Positions 26,520 to 35,172 are shown, counted from the stretch's first letter. The stretch is 40,775 nt of DNA from Lachnospiraceae bacterium (GCA_014804655.1 JAAUZK010000011.1:9288-50062); one strand, 5' to 3'. The notes: a model not told the origin generated them from the letters alone. A program made the numbers and translations.

Positions 26520-26680
26520 AATCTGTAACCTATAATCCTATGTGGTTTTACTCTATTTTATGCATGGAAATTATAGGGGTGCTAGAGATTAAAATGTGAA
26601 GACATTTTCATTGCGTTTTGTGCCGAAGCGAAGCGTAGACTGATATAGAAATATAGAGGGGCTTGAGTCTATGTAGTAGG

Positions 26681-26935
26681 TTATGCGGTCTTTTTCTCAA
26701 GCTCCTCGATGCGTTGGTCATGCTGGTCTACTTTCTTAATCAGCAGGCTGATGGTTTCATGGTCTAATTTACAAGCATTGATTTCATGCTGCATGATTTC
26801 CAAGCGGGCTTCTATTTTGTCGAAGCGGCTATTTACGCCGTCGAAACGATTGTCCATTCGTTTATTGATTCTGTCTTCCATTCGACCCATTTCTTCTAAA
26901 ATCGCATTAAACATTTCTCTTGTTTCCTTATCCAT
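26681..26935 (-). CDS. Small coiled-coil protein, 84 aa
   Basis: Almost entirely heptad-patterned charged helix (MGRMEDRINKRMDNRFDG, FDKIEARLEIMQHEI, VDQHDQRIEELEKKT), predicted parallel coiled coil, soluble. A full AGGAGG site lies 9 bp before ATG, so it is translated. Similar short coiled-coil proteins are common in Lachnospiraceae with no assigned role. It stands alone; a weak hairpin (AAAATGT-GAAG-ACATTTT, 26591-26608) downstream may end the transcript. Confidence 0.75.
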   Translation of the reverse strand: MDKETREMFNAILEEMGRMEDRINKRMDNRFDGVNSRFDKIEARLEIMQHEINACKLDHETISLLIKKVDQHDQRIEELEKKTA

Positions 26936-27046
26936 AAGTTAATCCTCCTGTGAAATGAGTGTATCACAATTGAAAGGTAATGTCTATGGATTTATGAAAG
27001 AAAAATATTTTTTTAGAAAATATTATGAACGATATTTCGAATACAC

Positions 27047-27075
27047 TTTACAAATTCCTTTATAATGCCTATAAT
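27047..27075 (+). promoter_or_regulatory. ROK gene promoter TTTACA-17-TATAAT
   Basis: TTTACA at 27047-27052 and perfect TATAAT at 27070-27075, 17 bp apart. A second TATAAT lies at 27061-27066. Confidence 0.8.
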
Positions 27076-27076
27076 T

Positions 27077-27100
27077 CTTTAATAAAATGTTTTATATAAG
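27077..27100. promoter_or_regulatory. Candidate ROK operator (site 1)
   Basis: A 24-bp imperfect palindrome, half-sites CTTTAATAAAAT and GTTTTATATAAG (9 of 12 positions symmetric), lies one base after the -10 of the ROK gene. It matches site 2 before the dehydrogenase gene at 21 of 24 positions. Confidence 0.7.
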
Positions 27101-27118
27101 CGCGGAGGATCGGATATA

Positions 27119-28213
27119 TTGGAAAAGAAAAATGCTGCCAGACATAAGATTCTGGATTTCATGTTAAATCAAGAGAGCACGACGAAGGCGGAGCTGGCAA
27201 AGGAATTAAACTTAAGCATGCCGACGGTTTTGTCTTATATCGGAGAGTTGACCGAAAAGGGAATGGTAATTGAAGTGGGTGAGATGGAGTCTACCGGTGG
27301 CAGGAAGGCAAGAAGGATCGCGCTTAACGAAAATTATTGCCTGTCTGTGGGAGTGGACATTACCGCGCATCATGTTGGGATGGTACTGCTCAATTTGAGT
27401 GGTAAGATCGTGGAATGGCAGAGGGTTCGCTTGGATTTTAAGCCGGACGCAGATTACTGTAGGAAAGTAACCGGAATGGTCAGAGATTTCTATAGCAGTA
27501 AAACATCAGAAGACAGAATACTGGGAATCGGCATATCTCTTCCGGGTATTTTGCATGAACGGGATCATATTCTGGTTAAGTCCCATGCGCTTCATCTGGA
27601 AAATTACAGTTTGAAAATGTTAGAGCAGATGTTCACGCTTCCGGTGTATTTCGAGAATGATGCTAACGCGGCTATGCTGGCGGAGAATCCGGCGCAGGTT
27701 AAGGATGCGGTATATCTGTCCTTAAGTAATACGCTGGGCGGCGCGGTCTGCATCGACGGCGAATTGTTTACGGGGCAGAATCGCAAAGCAGGAGAATTCG
27801 GACATATGCTTTTGGTTCCGGAGGGCAGGGAATGTTATTGCGGTAAGCGTGGATGTGCGGACGCATATTGCGCGGCAAGCGTGTTGACGCAGGATGGAAG
27901 ATATACGTTGGACGAGTTTATGGGTGCCCTCGGCAAAGATGAAACAGCGGATAAGATTTGGGAGGAGTATCTGGATCATCTGGCTGTTCTGATTTCAAAT
28001 ATCCGGATGATTTTTGACACAGATGTGATTCTGGGAGGTGATGTCGGCGGATACGCGGACAGGTATCTTGTGGAGCTGCGGGAGAGAATGGCAAAGTACG
28101 ATCTGTTTGATCTGGACGGCAGTTATCTGAAAGGATGCAGCTACCATAGGGAGGCTTCTGCGGTGGGGGTTGCGAAATACTTTTTTGGGAAGTTTGCAAA
28201 GGAGCTTGCTTAA
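27119..28213 (+). CDS. ROK-family transcriptional repressor (NagC/XylR type)
   Basis: 364 aa. An N-terminal winged HTH (about 8-65, STTKAELAKELNLSMPTVLSYI) precedes a ROK sugar-kinase-like domain. The sugar-site motif ENDANAA is at about 180, EFGHMLLV follows, and the zinc motif CYCGKRGC is at about 239-246. The presence of the HTH makes it a regulator rather than a kinase. Start is TTG 27119, with GGAGG 10 bp upstream. It likely senses the substrate or product of the dehydrogenase/symporter genes downstream and represses through the paired palindromes (inference). Confidence 0.92.
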   Translation: MEKKNAARHKILDFMLNQESTTKAELAKELNLSMPTVLSYIGELTEKGMVIEVGEMESTGGRKARRIALNENYCLSVGVDITAHHVGMVLLNLSGKIVEWQRVRLDFKPDADYCRKVTGMVRDFYSSKTSEDRILGIGISLPGILHERDHILVKSHALHLENYSLKMLEQMFTLPVYFENDANAAMLAENPAQVKDAVYLSLSNTLGGAVCIDGELFTGQNRKAGEFGHMLLVPEGRECYCGKRGCADAYCAASVLTQDGRYTLDEFMGALGKDETADKIWEEYLDHLAVLISNIRMIFDTDVILGGDVGGYADRYLVELRERMAKYDLFDLDGSYLKGCSYHREASAVGVAKYFFGKFAKELA

Positions 28214-28277
28214 GGCGGAGAACTTTGGGAGAAGGAGTTGCGGAGATTGTTGAGCCGTGGCTCTTTTTTTGTTGTGG

Positions 28278-28526
28278 AAATTCGGGAGGCAGATTGCGCA
28301 AAATGTTCTCTTGTGTCAGGCTTCGTCATATGGATTTTCTAAAATATTCCGATTGCGTTGAGAATGCGGACGAAACCGCCCTCTATTCGCCATCCGGGCT
28401 CATTTCGGGCTTTTCGGGACATCCGTGTCCCGAAATTTCTGGCTGATGAACGGAATATTAAGAAAATCTCATATTCCTACGCAGGACGACTGCGAGAACA
28501 TTTTGCGAAATCTGGTTTTTGAATTT
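28278..28526. repeat. 249-bp imperfect inverted repeat / structured element
   Basis: This lies in the 550-bp gap between the ROK and dehydrogenase genes. Outer arms: AAATTC-N6-CAGATT then CGCAAAATGTTCTC (28278-28310), mirrored at 28494-28526. A second arm pair is ATTTTCTAAAATATTCCG (28334-28351) with CGGAATATTAAGAAAAT (28451-28467). Inside are GCGG-ACGAAA-CCGC (28367-28380), a 10-bp stem TTTCGGGACA/TGTCCCGAAA with TCCG loop (28412-28435), and GCAG-GACGA-CTGC (28481-28493). No long ORF. It fits a MITE-like element or a large branched RNA. Confidence 0.75.
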
Positions 28527-28657
28527 TGTAGAGGCGGATTTTGACATCTGTGTCTTTATGGGAAAATGAGTAGGGATATTTTGGTATAAAAAATTAGATA
28601 TAGTGCACAAAAGCGGAAGATTGAAACAGTATAAAATGATGAAAATATCAAAGTTGC

Positions 28658-28686
28658 TTGACAAGGAACAGCGCGTGAGAGATAAT
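28658..28686 (+). promoter_or_regulatory. Dehydrogenase operon promoter TTGACA-17-GATAAT
   Basis: Perfect TTGACA at 28658-28663 and GATAAT at 28681-28686, spacing 17 bp. The expected start falls in the palindrome just downstream. Confidence 0.85.
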
Positions 28687-28693
28687 GTAGTTA

Positions 28694-28717
28694 CTTTAAT
28701 AAAATATTTAATAAAAG
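28694..28717. promoter_or_regulatory. Candidate ROK operator (site 2)
   Basis: A 24-bp imperfect palindrome, half-sites CTTTAATAAAAT and ATTTAATAAAAG (10 of 12 positions symmetric), centred on the expected transcription start. An overlapping pair of 9-bp arms, TAGTTACTT (28688-28696) and AAGTAACTA (28723-28731), extends the symmetry. Confidence 0.7.
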
Positions 28718-28763
28718 AATATAAGTAACTAAATAAAATGATTAGAAGAAGGAGGACTACACT

Positions 28764-29789
28764 ATGTTACAGCAAGTTATGACAGCACCGGGAGAAATTG
28801 AATTTCATGAGGTTCCTATGCCGGAAGCGGGGGAGAATCAAGTACTGATTAAGATCATGAATATCGGGATCTGCGGTTCTGATATTCATGTTTATCACGG
28901 GAAGCATCCGTTTACTTCTTATCCGGTTACACAGGGACATGAAGTGTCGGGCGAGATTACGGCACTTGGTGCAAAGGTGGAAGGATTTCATGTAGGGCAG
29001 AAGGTGACTATCGAGCCGCAGGTATATTGCGGACATTGCCATCCGTGCAGACATGGTAAATATAATCTCTGCGAGGAATTAAAGGTTATGGGATTCCAGA
29101 CTACGGGAACGGCTTCGGAATATTTTGCAGTGGATGCTTCTAAGGTTACGCCGATTCCTGAGGATATGTCTTTTGGGGAAGGAGCCATGATCGAGCCTTT
29201 GGCAGTAGCTGTACATGGTGTCAAGCAGGTGGGAGACGTACGGGGCATGAATATCGTGGTTATCGGTGCGGGTCCTATCGGTAATCTTGTAGCGCAGACC
29301 GCTAAAGGAATGGGCGCGGCGAAGGTCATGATTACGGATGTGAGCGATCTTCGGCTGGAGAAGGCAAAAGAGTGCGGAATAGATGTCTGTGTCAATACAA
29401 CGAAAACAGATTTCGGCGAGGCTATGCTGGTGGCTTTCGGTCCCGACAAGGCGGATGTAATCTACGACTGTGCGGGAAATAACATTACCATGGGCCAGGC
29501 AATCAAGTATGCCAGAAAGGGAAGCACGATCGTTCTGGTAGCTGTTTTTGCAGGAATGGCGGAGATTGATCTTGCAGTAGCCAACGACCATGAGCTGGAT
29601 ATTAAGAGTACCATGATGTACCGGCATGACGATTATATTGACGGTATTCGACTGGTTAACGAGAATAAGGTCTTTTTGAAACCCCTGATTTCCAAAACTT
29701 TTGCGTTCAAGGATTATCTGAAAGCATATCAGTACATAGATGACAATCGGGAAACCACGATGAAAGTGATTATCAATGTGCAGGAATAG
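28764..29789 (+). CDS. Zinc-dependent medium-chain alcohol/polyol dehydrogenase
   Basis: A 341-aa NAD(P)-dependent MDR enzyme of the sorbitol/threonine dehydrogenase group. The catalytic zinc site is GICGSDIH (Cys about 38) and TQGHEVSGEI (His-Glu). The structural zinc cysteines are in YCGHCHPCRHGKYNLC. The Rossmann motif is VIGAGPIGNLVAQ. AAGGAGG precedes ATG by about 9 bp. Position between a ROK repressor and a GPH symporter suggests oxidation of an imported sugar, polyol or sugar acid. The exact substrate cannot be read. Confidence 0.93.
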   Translation: MLQQVMTAPGEIEFHEVPMPEAGENQVLIKIMNIGICGSDIHVYHGKHPFTSYPVTQGHEVSGEITALGAKVEGFHVGQKVTIEPQVYCGHCHPCRHGKYNLCEELKVMGFQTTGTASEYFAVDASKVTPIPEDMSFGEGAMIEPLAVAVHGVKQVGDVRGMNIVVIGAGPIGNLVAQTAKGMGAAKVMITDVSDLRLEKAKECGIDVCVNTTKTDFGEAMLVAFGPDKADVIYDCAGNNITMGQAIKYARKGSTIVLVAVFAGMAEIDLAVANDHELDIKSTMMYRHDDYIDGIRLVNENKVFLKPLISKTFAFKDYLKAYQYIDDNRETTMKVIINVQE

Positions 29790-29945
29790 ATTGAAAAATC
29801 AGTGATTTTTCAATCGCAAATTTGTGCCGACGCTGTTAGCGTCTTGGCTTACAAATTCGCAGGCTGAGAGGAAGGTATGAATATTAGTGTGAAAAATAAA
29901 TTTTTCACACGCAAGTTTGTGCTTGCGCCCAAACTCGCAGGTTGA
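29789..29945. repeat. Two tandem copies of a two-hairpin intergenic element
   Basis: Copy 1 (29789-29868): GATTGAAAAATCA/TGATTTTTCAATC (13-bp arms), then GCAAATTTGT...ACAAATTCGC enclosing GACGCT-GTT-AGCGTC, ending AGGCTGAG. Copy 2 (29887-29945): GTGTGAAAAAT/ATTTTTCACAC (11-bp arms), then GCAAGTTTG...CAAACTCGC, ending AGGTTGAG. The copies share layout and tail but have diverged with compensating arm changes. They lie between dehydrogenase and symporter genes of one presumed operon. Confidence 0.8.
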
Positions 29946-29996
29946 GCAAGAATGAGGGATTAATATGAATGATATGCAGTTATAATAGGAGGGCTT

Positions 29997-31364
29997 ATGG
30001 GAAGCAAAGACGAAAGCGGAAGAGTGCCGCTGATCAGTAAAATAGCATATGGATTCGGTGATGTGGGATGTAATTTCAGTTGGATGTTTGTAAGTAATTT
30101 TTTAATGATTTTTTATACGGACGTGTTCGGGATCAGTATGGCGGCAGTATCGGGACTCATGTTGTTCTCCAGATTCTGGGATGCCATTAATGACCCGATT
30201 ATAGGTGGGCTTACGGATAAGACGAAGTCCAGATGGGGACGTTACAGACCTTGGCTCCTCATTGCGGCACCGATTACGGCGATTATTCTGGCAATGACGT
30301 TCTGGGCGCATTCGGATTGGCCGAATACTGCGAAAATCGTGTATATGACGATTACATACTGCCTGCTGGTGTTAGGGTATACCTGTGTCAATATTCCGTA
30401 CGGAACCTTGTGCGGTGCCATGACGCAGAATATCGATGAGCGCGCGGCAATCAATACCTCCCGTTCGGTAGCGGCGATGATAGCGATTGGCATCATCAAT
30501 ATTATTACGGTTCCTCTGGTTACGAAGTTCGGGAGCAGTAATGCGGGACACGGGTATCTTACCGTGGCGGTTTTATACGGATGTATCTTTGCGGCATGTC
30601 ATTTCTTCTGTTTTGCAAAGACGAAAGAAGTAGTGGAAGTTCCTGAGAAGGAGAAGACACCGATCAAGGTACAGTTAAAAGCAGTCTCGCAGAATAAGCC
30701 CTATCTGTTGGCGCTAGTGGGACAGATTCTTTTTGGATTTACTCTTTACGGGAGAAATGCGGATATTTTATATTACTTTACTTATGTGGAAGGCAATGCG
30801 GCGTACTATACCACATATTCTATGTGCATTATCATTCCTTCCGTGATTGGAGCGGCTTGTTTCCAGCCCGTCTTTCATAAGACAAATAATAAAGGCAGAA
30901 CGGCTTCTATCTTTGCACTCCTGACGGGAGTCTGTATGCTGGCGCTCTATTTGTTTAATGTAAATGAAAGCCCGATTTGGTTTTATGCATTTTCGGCGTT
31001 GACACAGCTCTTTTTCTCCGGATTCAATACGGCGATCTATGCGATCATTCCAGATTGCGCGGAATATGGACAGTGGAAGACAGGGCTCCGTAATGACGGT
31101 TTCCAGTATGCCTTCATTTCTCTGGGAAATAAGGTGGGAATGGCGCTTGGAACTGCCTTGCTTGCAGGACTGCTCGGAAAATACGGCTATGTGGCAAATC
31201 AGGAGCAGAATGCGGCAGTGGTCGGTATCATGAAACATGCGTTCACGACGGTTCCGGGTGCATTGTGGATCGTGACGGCGGTAGTGCTTTATTTCTATCG
31301 CTTGAATAAGACACGGTATAATGAGATCGTGAAAGAATTGGCAGATAGGAAGAATGAAGGATAA
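29997..31364 (+). CDS. GPH-family sugar:cation symporter (MFS)
   Basis: A 455-aa, about 12-helix transporter of the glycoside-pentoside-hexuronide:cation symporter family (MelB/UidB/XylP type). The N-terminal KIAYGFGDVGCNFSW and FYTDVFGI, the TM2-3 loop DAINDPIIGGLTDKTKSRWGRYRPW and the later PDCAEYGQWKTGLR are diagnostic. AGGAGG lies about 6 bp before ATG. Likely imports the substrate for the dehydrogenase; likely co-regulated by the ROK protein. Confidence 0.95.
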   Translation: MGSKDESGRVPLISKIAYGFGDVGCNFSWMFVSNFLMIFYTDVFGISMAAVSGLMLFSRFWDAINDPIIGGLTDKTKSRWGRYRPWLLIAAPITAIILAMTFWAHSDWPNTAKIVYMTITYCLLVLGYTCVNIPYGTLCGAMTQNIDERAAINTSRSVAAMIAIGIINIITVPLVTKFGSSNAGHGYLTVAVLYGCIFAACHFFCFAKTKEVVEVPEKEKTPIKVQLKAVSQNKPYLLALVGQILFGFTLYGRNADILYYFTYVEGNAAYYTTYSMCIIIPSVIGAACFQPVFHKTNNKGRTASIFALLTGVCMLALYLFNVNESPIWFYAFSALTQLFFSGFNTAIYAIIPDCAEYGQWKTGLRNDGFQYAFISLGNKVGMALGTALLAGLLGKYGYVANQEQNAAVVGIMKHAFTTVPGALWIVTAVVLYFYRLNKTRYNEIVKELADRKNEG

Positions 31365-31374
31365 TTTTATGGCA

Positions 31375-31411
31375 GCAGTCTCGCTCGGCGACCTAGTGCG
31401 AGCGAGACTGC
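31375..31411. repeat. Perfect 13-bp GC-rich hairpin
   Basis: GCAGTCTCGCTCG and CGAGCGAGACTGC, 11-nt loop, between the convergent symporter and BlaR1 genes. No U-tract on either side, so it is not a standard terminator, although it may act as a barrier between the two units. Confidence 0.75.
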
Positions 31412-31442
31412 ATATTCGATCAGATAGAGTGAGTTAGGGAGA

Positions 31443-34400
31443 CTATGGAGTGTCGGGGTATAGATCTGCGATAGATCGAGCAGTTCCCGAGACTACGGAT
31501 ATCGTGTCATAGGTTACGGGTGACTTGTTGTAGGTGATCGTCAGATTATAGTCCTTGGCCGAGGCACTCGGAGCGTATGAGAACAGCAGCAATACATAAT
31601 CGCTGACCGATTTCCTGCGGCGCAGAAGCGGAGACTCCACGTTGATGTCCGTGATCGCAACGGTTATCAGATCGCCGGTTTCACTGCCGTCGATATGAGG
31701 CTCATAAGCGTATGTGTGTGGTAATCCGTTGTAATAGATATATTGGCAGTCATTTTCCGTAATTACATACCATTTGCCCGAGTCGCAGGAATCCAGTAGA
31801 TCCCGGAGAGCAGTTGATACGTCCTGCTTAGAGATTCGAGTTAAATCCAGAATGCTCGGGGCAGAGGAGGAACGGAAATAGTCGTCATCAGGGATAGAGT
31901 CGTCGTTAATGTCTTGGATTATTTCGGCGGCCTCCTCTGTACTCAGATATTCCACACGGACAATATCATTATTTTTATCACGAACCAGCCGCAGATCAAC
32001 AGTCCCGCGTTCGTTATAGTTAAAATTCTCGAAAGAACCGTCTGATCTTATATCCACCAGAAGGCGGACGCGGGCATTATGGTAATAGTAAGCATCTTTG
32101 ATAGTGATAATATCGTTTTGGTTGTATTCGTCCAGAAGTCCCATTTCTTCCAGGTAATCACTTAACGCTTGATAGGACGAAAAAGCGTCTTCAAGTTCAT
32201 TCCATTCGTCAATGAAGTCATCATCATCCATAAAGTCAGTATCATCGAATATATCCTCATATTCATCAGACAAAATGTAGTAGTAGTCGGCTCTGCCGTC
32301 TTTTTTACATCTTTCAAGCCAGCTTTTCCTTGATTCTTCATCCAGCATTCCGGATAAAACGGCGAAGAAGTTAACTTTGTCTTCCTCATATGCTTTGAGG
32401 GTATAATGGTCTACGATATTTTTTTCTTTCTGTGTATTCGACATATCTGTACGTTCGAACATACCTAAGGCATGATAACCTATGCAACATGCAAAGAATG
32501 AGATGTTTCCGTCCTCAAACATCCGATCGAGATATTCCTGCTGTGTCTTTTCATCTAACTCTAAGAAAACAGCTCCGAAGTAGGTCAGCATTTCTTCATC
32601 ATAGTATTTTCCTGCTAAAGAATCCATATTGGTCTCACCTACATATTCCATGCTGACAATGAAGGGATATTCTAACGGGCGAGAAGCAGATTTCGCTGCG
32701 TTTGGTGACATGCGTTCGATCAGTGCGGTGACTGCTGACATTGCCATTGCATCTAATATATATTTTTCTGATTTTGCACTGAAGAAGACAGGCATTGTGC
32801 TCTGGTCAGACAGGGTGATCAGTGTACCGCTGTATTTGCTCTGCGCTTCTGCGGTCAGGTTATAACCGATCTCAATGATATAGGGAGCTTGGTAGTATGC
32901 TGCCTGTGTGTAGTTGTACAGAGTTACGGAGCCACCGGTTGTGGAATCATCGGTTATAAAATCAATGTTTCCGGAGCTGTAGATTTCCTGAATATCGTCA
33001 CCGGATCGGTAAGCTTCCTGAATTTCCGTGGAGGCAGCAATTACGATATCCATATCTTCCTGCGTCATCCTACCGTTTTCCAGTGCTGTTCGACACTGGG
33101 TCGTGATATGGCGGACAAGGTTCTTCATCTCATAAGCGGTCCATGAACCAAATGAGTGGTACTCATCTTTACGGACGAGAACAAGTTCGCTGTAGCCATT
33201 CGTAACAGTGGAAAGCGGTTTGTCCATTTCGGTAGCGCCGCCTGTAAGAATATAGAAGATTCCGTCTTCATATTCGATGCTGTAATCCGGTGTCTGAGTG
33301 ATGGCATTGGAATTCTGTGCCGCAGTATTTCCGGTATCAGCCGCAGTTTGGCTGTCTGAGGAATCGATAGTACTGTTCGTTGTTTCGCCATCGGATGAGC
33401 TCGTAGTGTCGGTTAGCGTTATGCGGTCAGTCGATGATTTCGTGGTAGGCGCTGCATATGCGCCGAGAACCGCTGCACCGCCGACTAATATACCGGTAAT
33501 AAATACGGCGGCAGTTTGTACTGCTTTGGGAATTTTCTTGTATTTCATGATTGCTTCCAACCGTCCTTTCAATAATTCTTTGCTTTCGTTTAGGGTAACG
33601 GAAGCCAGTGTGTCACGATAGGGGCCGCCTGTGCCAATGGCATTTAGCAGCGTGTCACCGTAAGATTTGCGCGATTTGTCGGAAAGTGTCGCAATAACCC
33701 TCTCATCACAGGAGAGTTCACAAGTCCGATTGATTTCGCGACCCATCAGGTAAGCGAAGGGATTAAACCAGTGCAGACAAATGGTAATTTGTACCAGCCA
33801 TTTATAAAACATATCCCGCCTTTTATAATGAATCAGTTCGTGCAGTGCCGTGTAATAGAAATCATCTTCCGAAAGATCGATGGTCGGCAACACAACACGG
33901 GCATGTGTGAATCCGATTAATAAGGGTGATGATACGAGATCGTTTACGCATAATTCGACCGTACCCTTAATATGGTTTTCAGCCATAATCTGTCCGAAAC
34001 GTTCTAACAGGGTAATATCATCTATAGGTTTGCTTCCAGCGATGACATATTTCACAAAACTCTGATAGACGGTGATCTTGCGTACAAACAGAAGTAGTGC
34101 AACGACCAGCCAGAGTATGCAGAGTGCTTGAACGGTATTTTCCGGTACGCGGTGTGCCGATTTGCTTTCTGATATATCATCGACAGATTGCGGAAAATTA
34201 TCGTTGCCGATTCTGGAGTATGTTATGGCAACTTCGGCTGCCGGATTGTCCATACTGTCTGTTGCAGTATCTTTTTTAGTGGAAGAAACTTCTGTATTCG
34301 ATTCGATATTAGCATTGTCGTTGCTGTCTGTATAGGCGGCAAAGTCCTCAGCATTCGGTTCGATATCTACATTATTGTTGCTGTCTATATGGGCAGGAGA

Positions 34401-34631
34401 GTAAGCTCCTGATTGTTCTACTAGCTGTTCCGCCTGCCTGAAAAGATTTCCTATCAAGCTTGTTTCAGGTGTTATAGGAAGGAGAAGGCGGGCGATTACC
34501 AGAAGCCAGATATAGTACTGCCAGCGTTTGCTCAGCCGATTTCGGTATAACGGACGGCAGACGAAAAGAAGCAGGATCAATATAGTTCCCGAAAGCGACA
34601 GAGATAAAATTGTTTTCAATAATTCAAGCAT
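31443..34631 (-). CDS. BlaR1/MecR1-like M56 membrane metalloprotease with long C-terminal tail
   Basis: 1062 aa, about 400-450 residues longer than classic BlaR1. Helices at about 3-25 and 36-52. A low-complexity Asn/Asp/Ser linker (about 80-150) carries a 57-bp duplication. A helix at about 168-185 precedes the M56 zinc motif HELIHYKRRD (about 264), followed by CELSCDERV and a last TM (about 375-395). The external part (about 400-1062) has no penicillin-binding SxxK site that I can see. It has a Ser/Thr-rich stalk, then units built like 'LDEKTQQEYLDRMFEDGNI-FF'. Translation is coupled to the repressor gene (2-bp gap, GGAGG inside it). Signal sensed unknown. Confidence 0.88.
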   Translation of the reverse strand: MLELLKTILSLSLSGTILILLLFVCRPLYRNRLSKRWQYYIWLLVIARLLLPITPETSLIGNLFRQAEQLVEQSGAYSPAHIDSNNNVDIEPNAEDFAAYTDSNDNANIESNTEVSSTKKDTATDSMDNPAAEVAITYSRIGNDNFPQSVDDISESKSAHRVPENTVQALCILWLVVALLLFVRKITVYQSFVKYVIAGSKPIDDITLLERFGQIMAENHIKGTVELCVNDLVSSPLLIGFTHARVVLPTIDLSEDDFYYTALHELIHYKRRDMFYKWLVQITICLHWFNPFAYLMGREINRTCELSCDERVIATLSDKSRKSYGDTLLNAIGTGGPYRDTLASVTLNESKELLKGRLEAIMKYKKIPKAVQTAAVFITGILVGGAAVLGAYAAPTTKSSTDRITLTDTTSSSDGETTNSTIDSSDSQTAADTGNTAAQNSNAITQTPDYSIEYEDGIFYILTGGATEMDKPLSTVTNGYSELVLVRKDEYHSFGSWTAYEMKNLVRHITTQCRTALENGRMTQEDMDIVIAASTEIQEAYRSGDDIQEIYSSGNIDFITDDSTTGGSVTLYNYTQAAYYQAPYIIEIGYNLTAEAQSKYSGTLITLSDQSTMPVFFSAKSEKYILDAMAMSAVTALIERMSPNAAKSASRPLEYPFIVSMEYVGETNMDSLAGKYYDEEMLTYFGAVFLELDEKTQQEYLDRMFEDGNISFFACCIGYHALGMFERTDMSNTQKEKNIVDHYTLKAYEEDKVNFFAVLSGMLDEESRKSWLERCKKDGRADYYYILSDEYEDIFDDTDFMDDDDFIDEWNELEDAFSSYQALSDYLEEMGLLDEYNQNDIITIKDAYYYHNARVRLLVDIRSDGSFENFNYNERGTVDLRLVRDKNNDIVRVEYLSTEEAAEIIQDINDDSIPDDDYFRSSSAPSILDLTRISKQDVSTALRDLLDSCDSGKWYVITENDCQYIYYNGLPHTYAYEPHIDGSETGDLITVAITDINVESPLLRRRKSVSDYVLLLFSYAPSASAKDYNLTITYNKSPVTYDTISVVSGTARSIADLYPDTP
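34296..34390. repeat. Diverged 57-bp tandem duplication within BlaR1 linker
   Basis: Two 38-bp copies (34296-34333 and 34353-34390) with about six differences, period 57 bp, encode the DSNxNxxIExNxE segments of the extracytoplasmic linker. Confidence 0.8.
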
Positions 34632-34633
34632 GT

Positions 34634-35038
34634 TTAGCAGTCCTCCATACCGATGTCGTGTGAGATTTCGGCGTTTACTTCGTCCCAGTATTTCTTCAAA
34701 TCCTCATAATCCGCTACGGACAGCAGATCCTTCTGTATCAATGCGGAGACAAGACCCTTAGCATTGCCTTCATAGACTTTGTGGAGAAATGTCTCTGTCT
34801 GTGAAGACTGGTATTCATCTGCGGATACGATTGCCGTGTATTTGTTCCGGTGTCCGATCTTATTGGTTTTCAGAAGTCCCTTGTCGATCAGACGAGAAAG
34901 CAGGGTGATGATGGTATTCTTCGTCCAATCCATTCCTTTCTCTGACAGTGCTGTAACGATCTCAGCATAAAGCGCCGTCCCGCCGTTTGCCCAGATCACT
35001 TTCATCAGTTCCAGTTCATAGTCCGATATTTGCTGCAT
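34634..35038 (-). CDS. BlaI/MecI/CopY-family repressor
   Basis: A 134-aa winged-helix repressor. The N-terminal ISDYELELMKVIWANGG, WTKNTIITLLSRLIDKGLL and the KYTAIVSADEY wing are diagnostic of BlaI/MecI. The C-terminal dimer helices contain LIQKDLLSVADYEDLKKYW, the region cleaved or controlled by the M56 partner in known systems. ATG 35038 has GGGAGG 7 bp upstream. First gene of the blaI-blaR1 pair. Probably represses its own promoter at 35094-35122. Confidence 0.95.
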   Translation of the reverse strand: MQQISDYELELMKVIWANGGTALYAEIVTALSEKGMDWTKNTIITLLSRLIDKGLLKTNKIGHRNKYTAIVSADEYQSSQTETFLHKVYEGNAKGLVSALIQKDLLSVADYEDLKKYWDEVNAEISHDIGMEDC

Positions 35039-35093
35039 GGTATAGCCTCCCTTTATGTGTGCAGTGTAAGTGTACAAGATGTAATCTAATCAA

Positions 35094-35122
35094 AAGATAA
35101 CACTTTGTACTCTTAGTGTCAA
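35094..35122 (-). promoter_or_regulatory. blaI promoter TTGACA-17-TATCTT with inner repeat
   Basis: On the minus strand TTGACA (35122-35117) and TATCTT (35099-35094) are 17 bp apart. ACACT/AGTGT arms (35100-35104, 35115-35119) sit between -35 and -10, a suitable repressor position. TGTA/TACA motifs recur downstream at 35066-35083. Confidence 0.75.
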
Positions 35123-35172
35123 TACTTATTTTGATGTATTGAAGAATACATTAAAAGAACGAAAGAATTTGA

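Noticed and set aside
29789..29945. CRISPR-like repeats
   Set aside because: Only two diverged hairpin units, no uniform repeat-spacer pattern and no cas genes.
31375..31411. Bidirectional rho-independent terminator
   Set aside because: Stem is strong but neither side has a T-run, so it is listed as a hairpin repeat instead.
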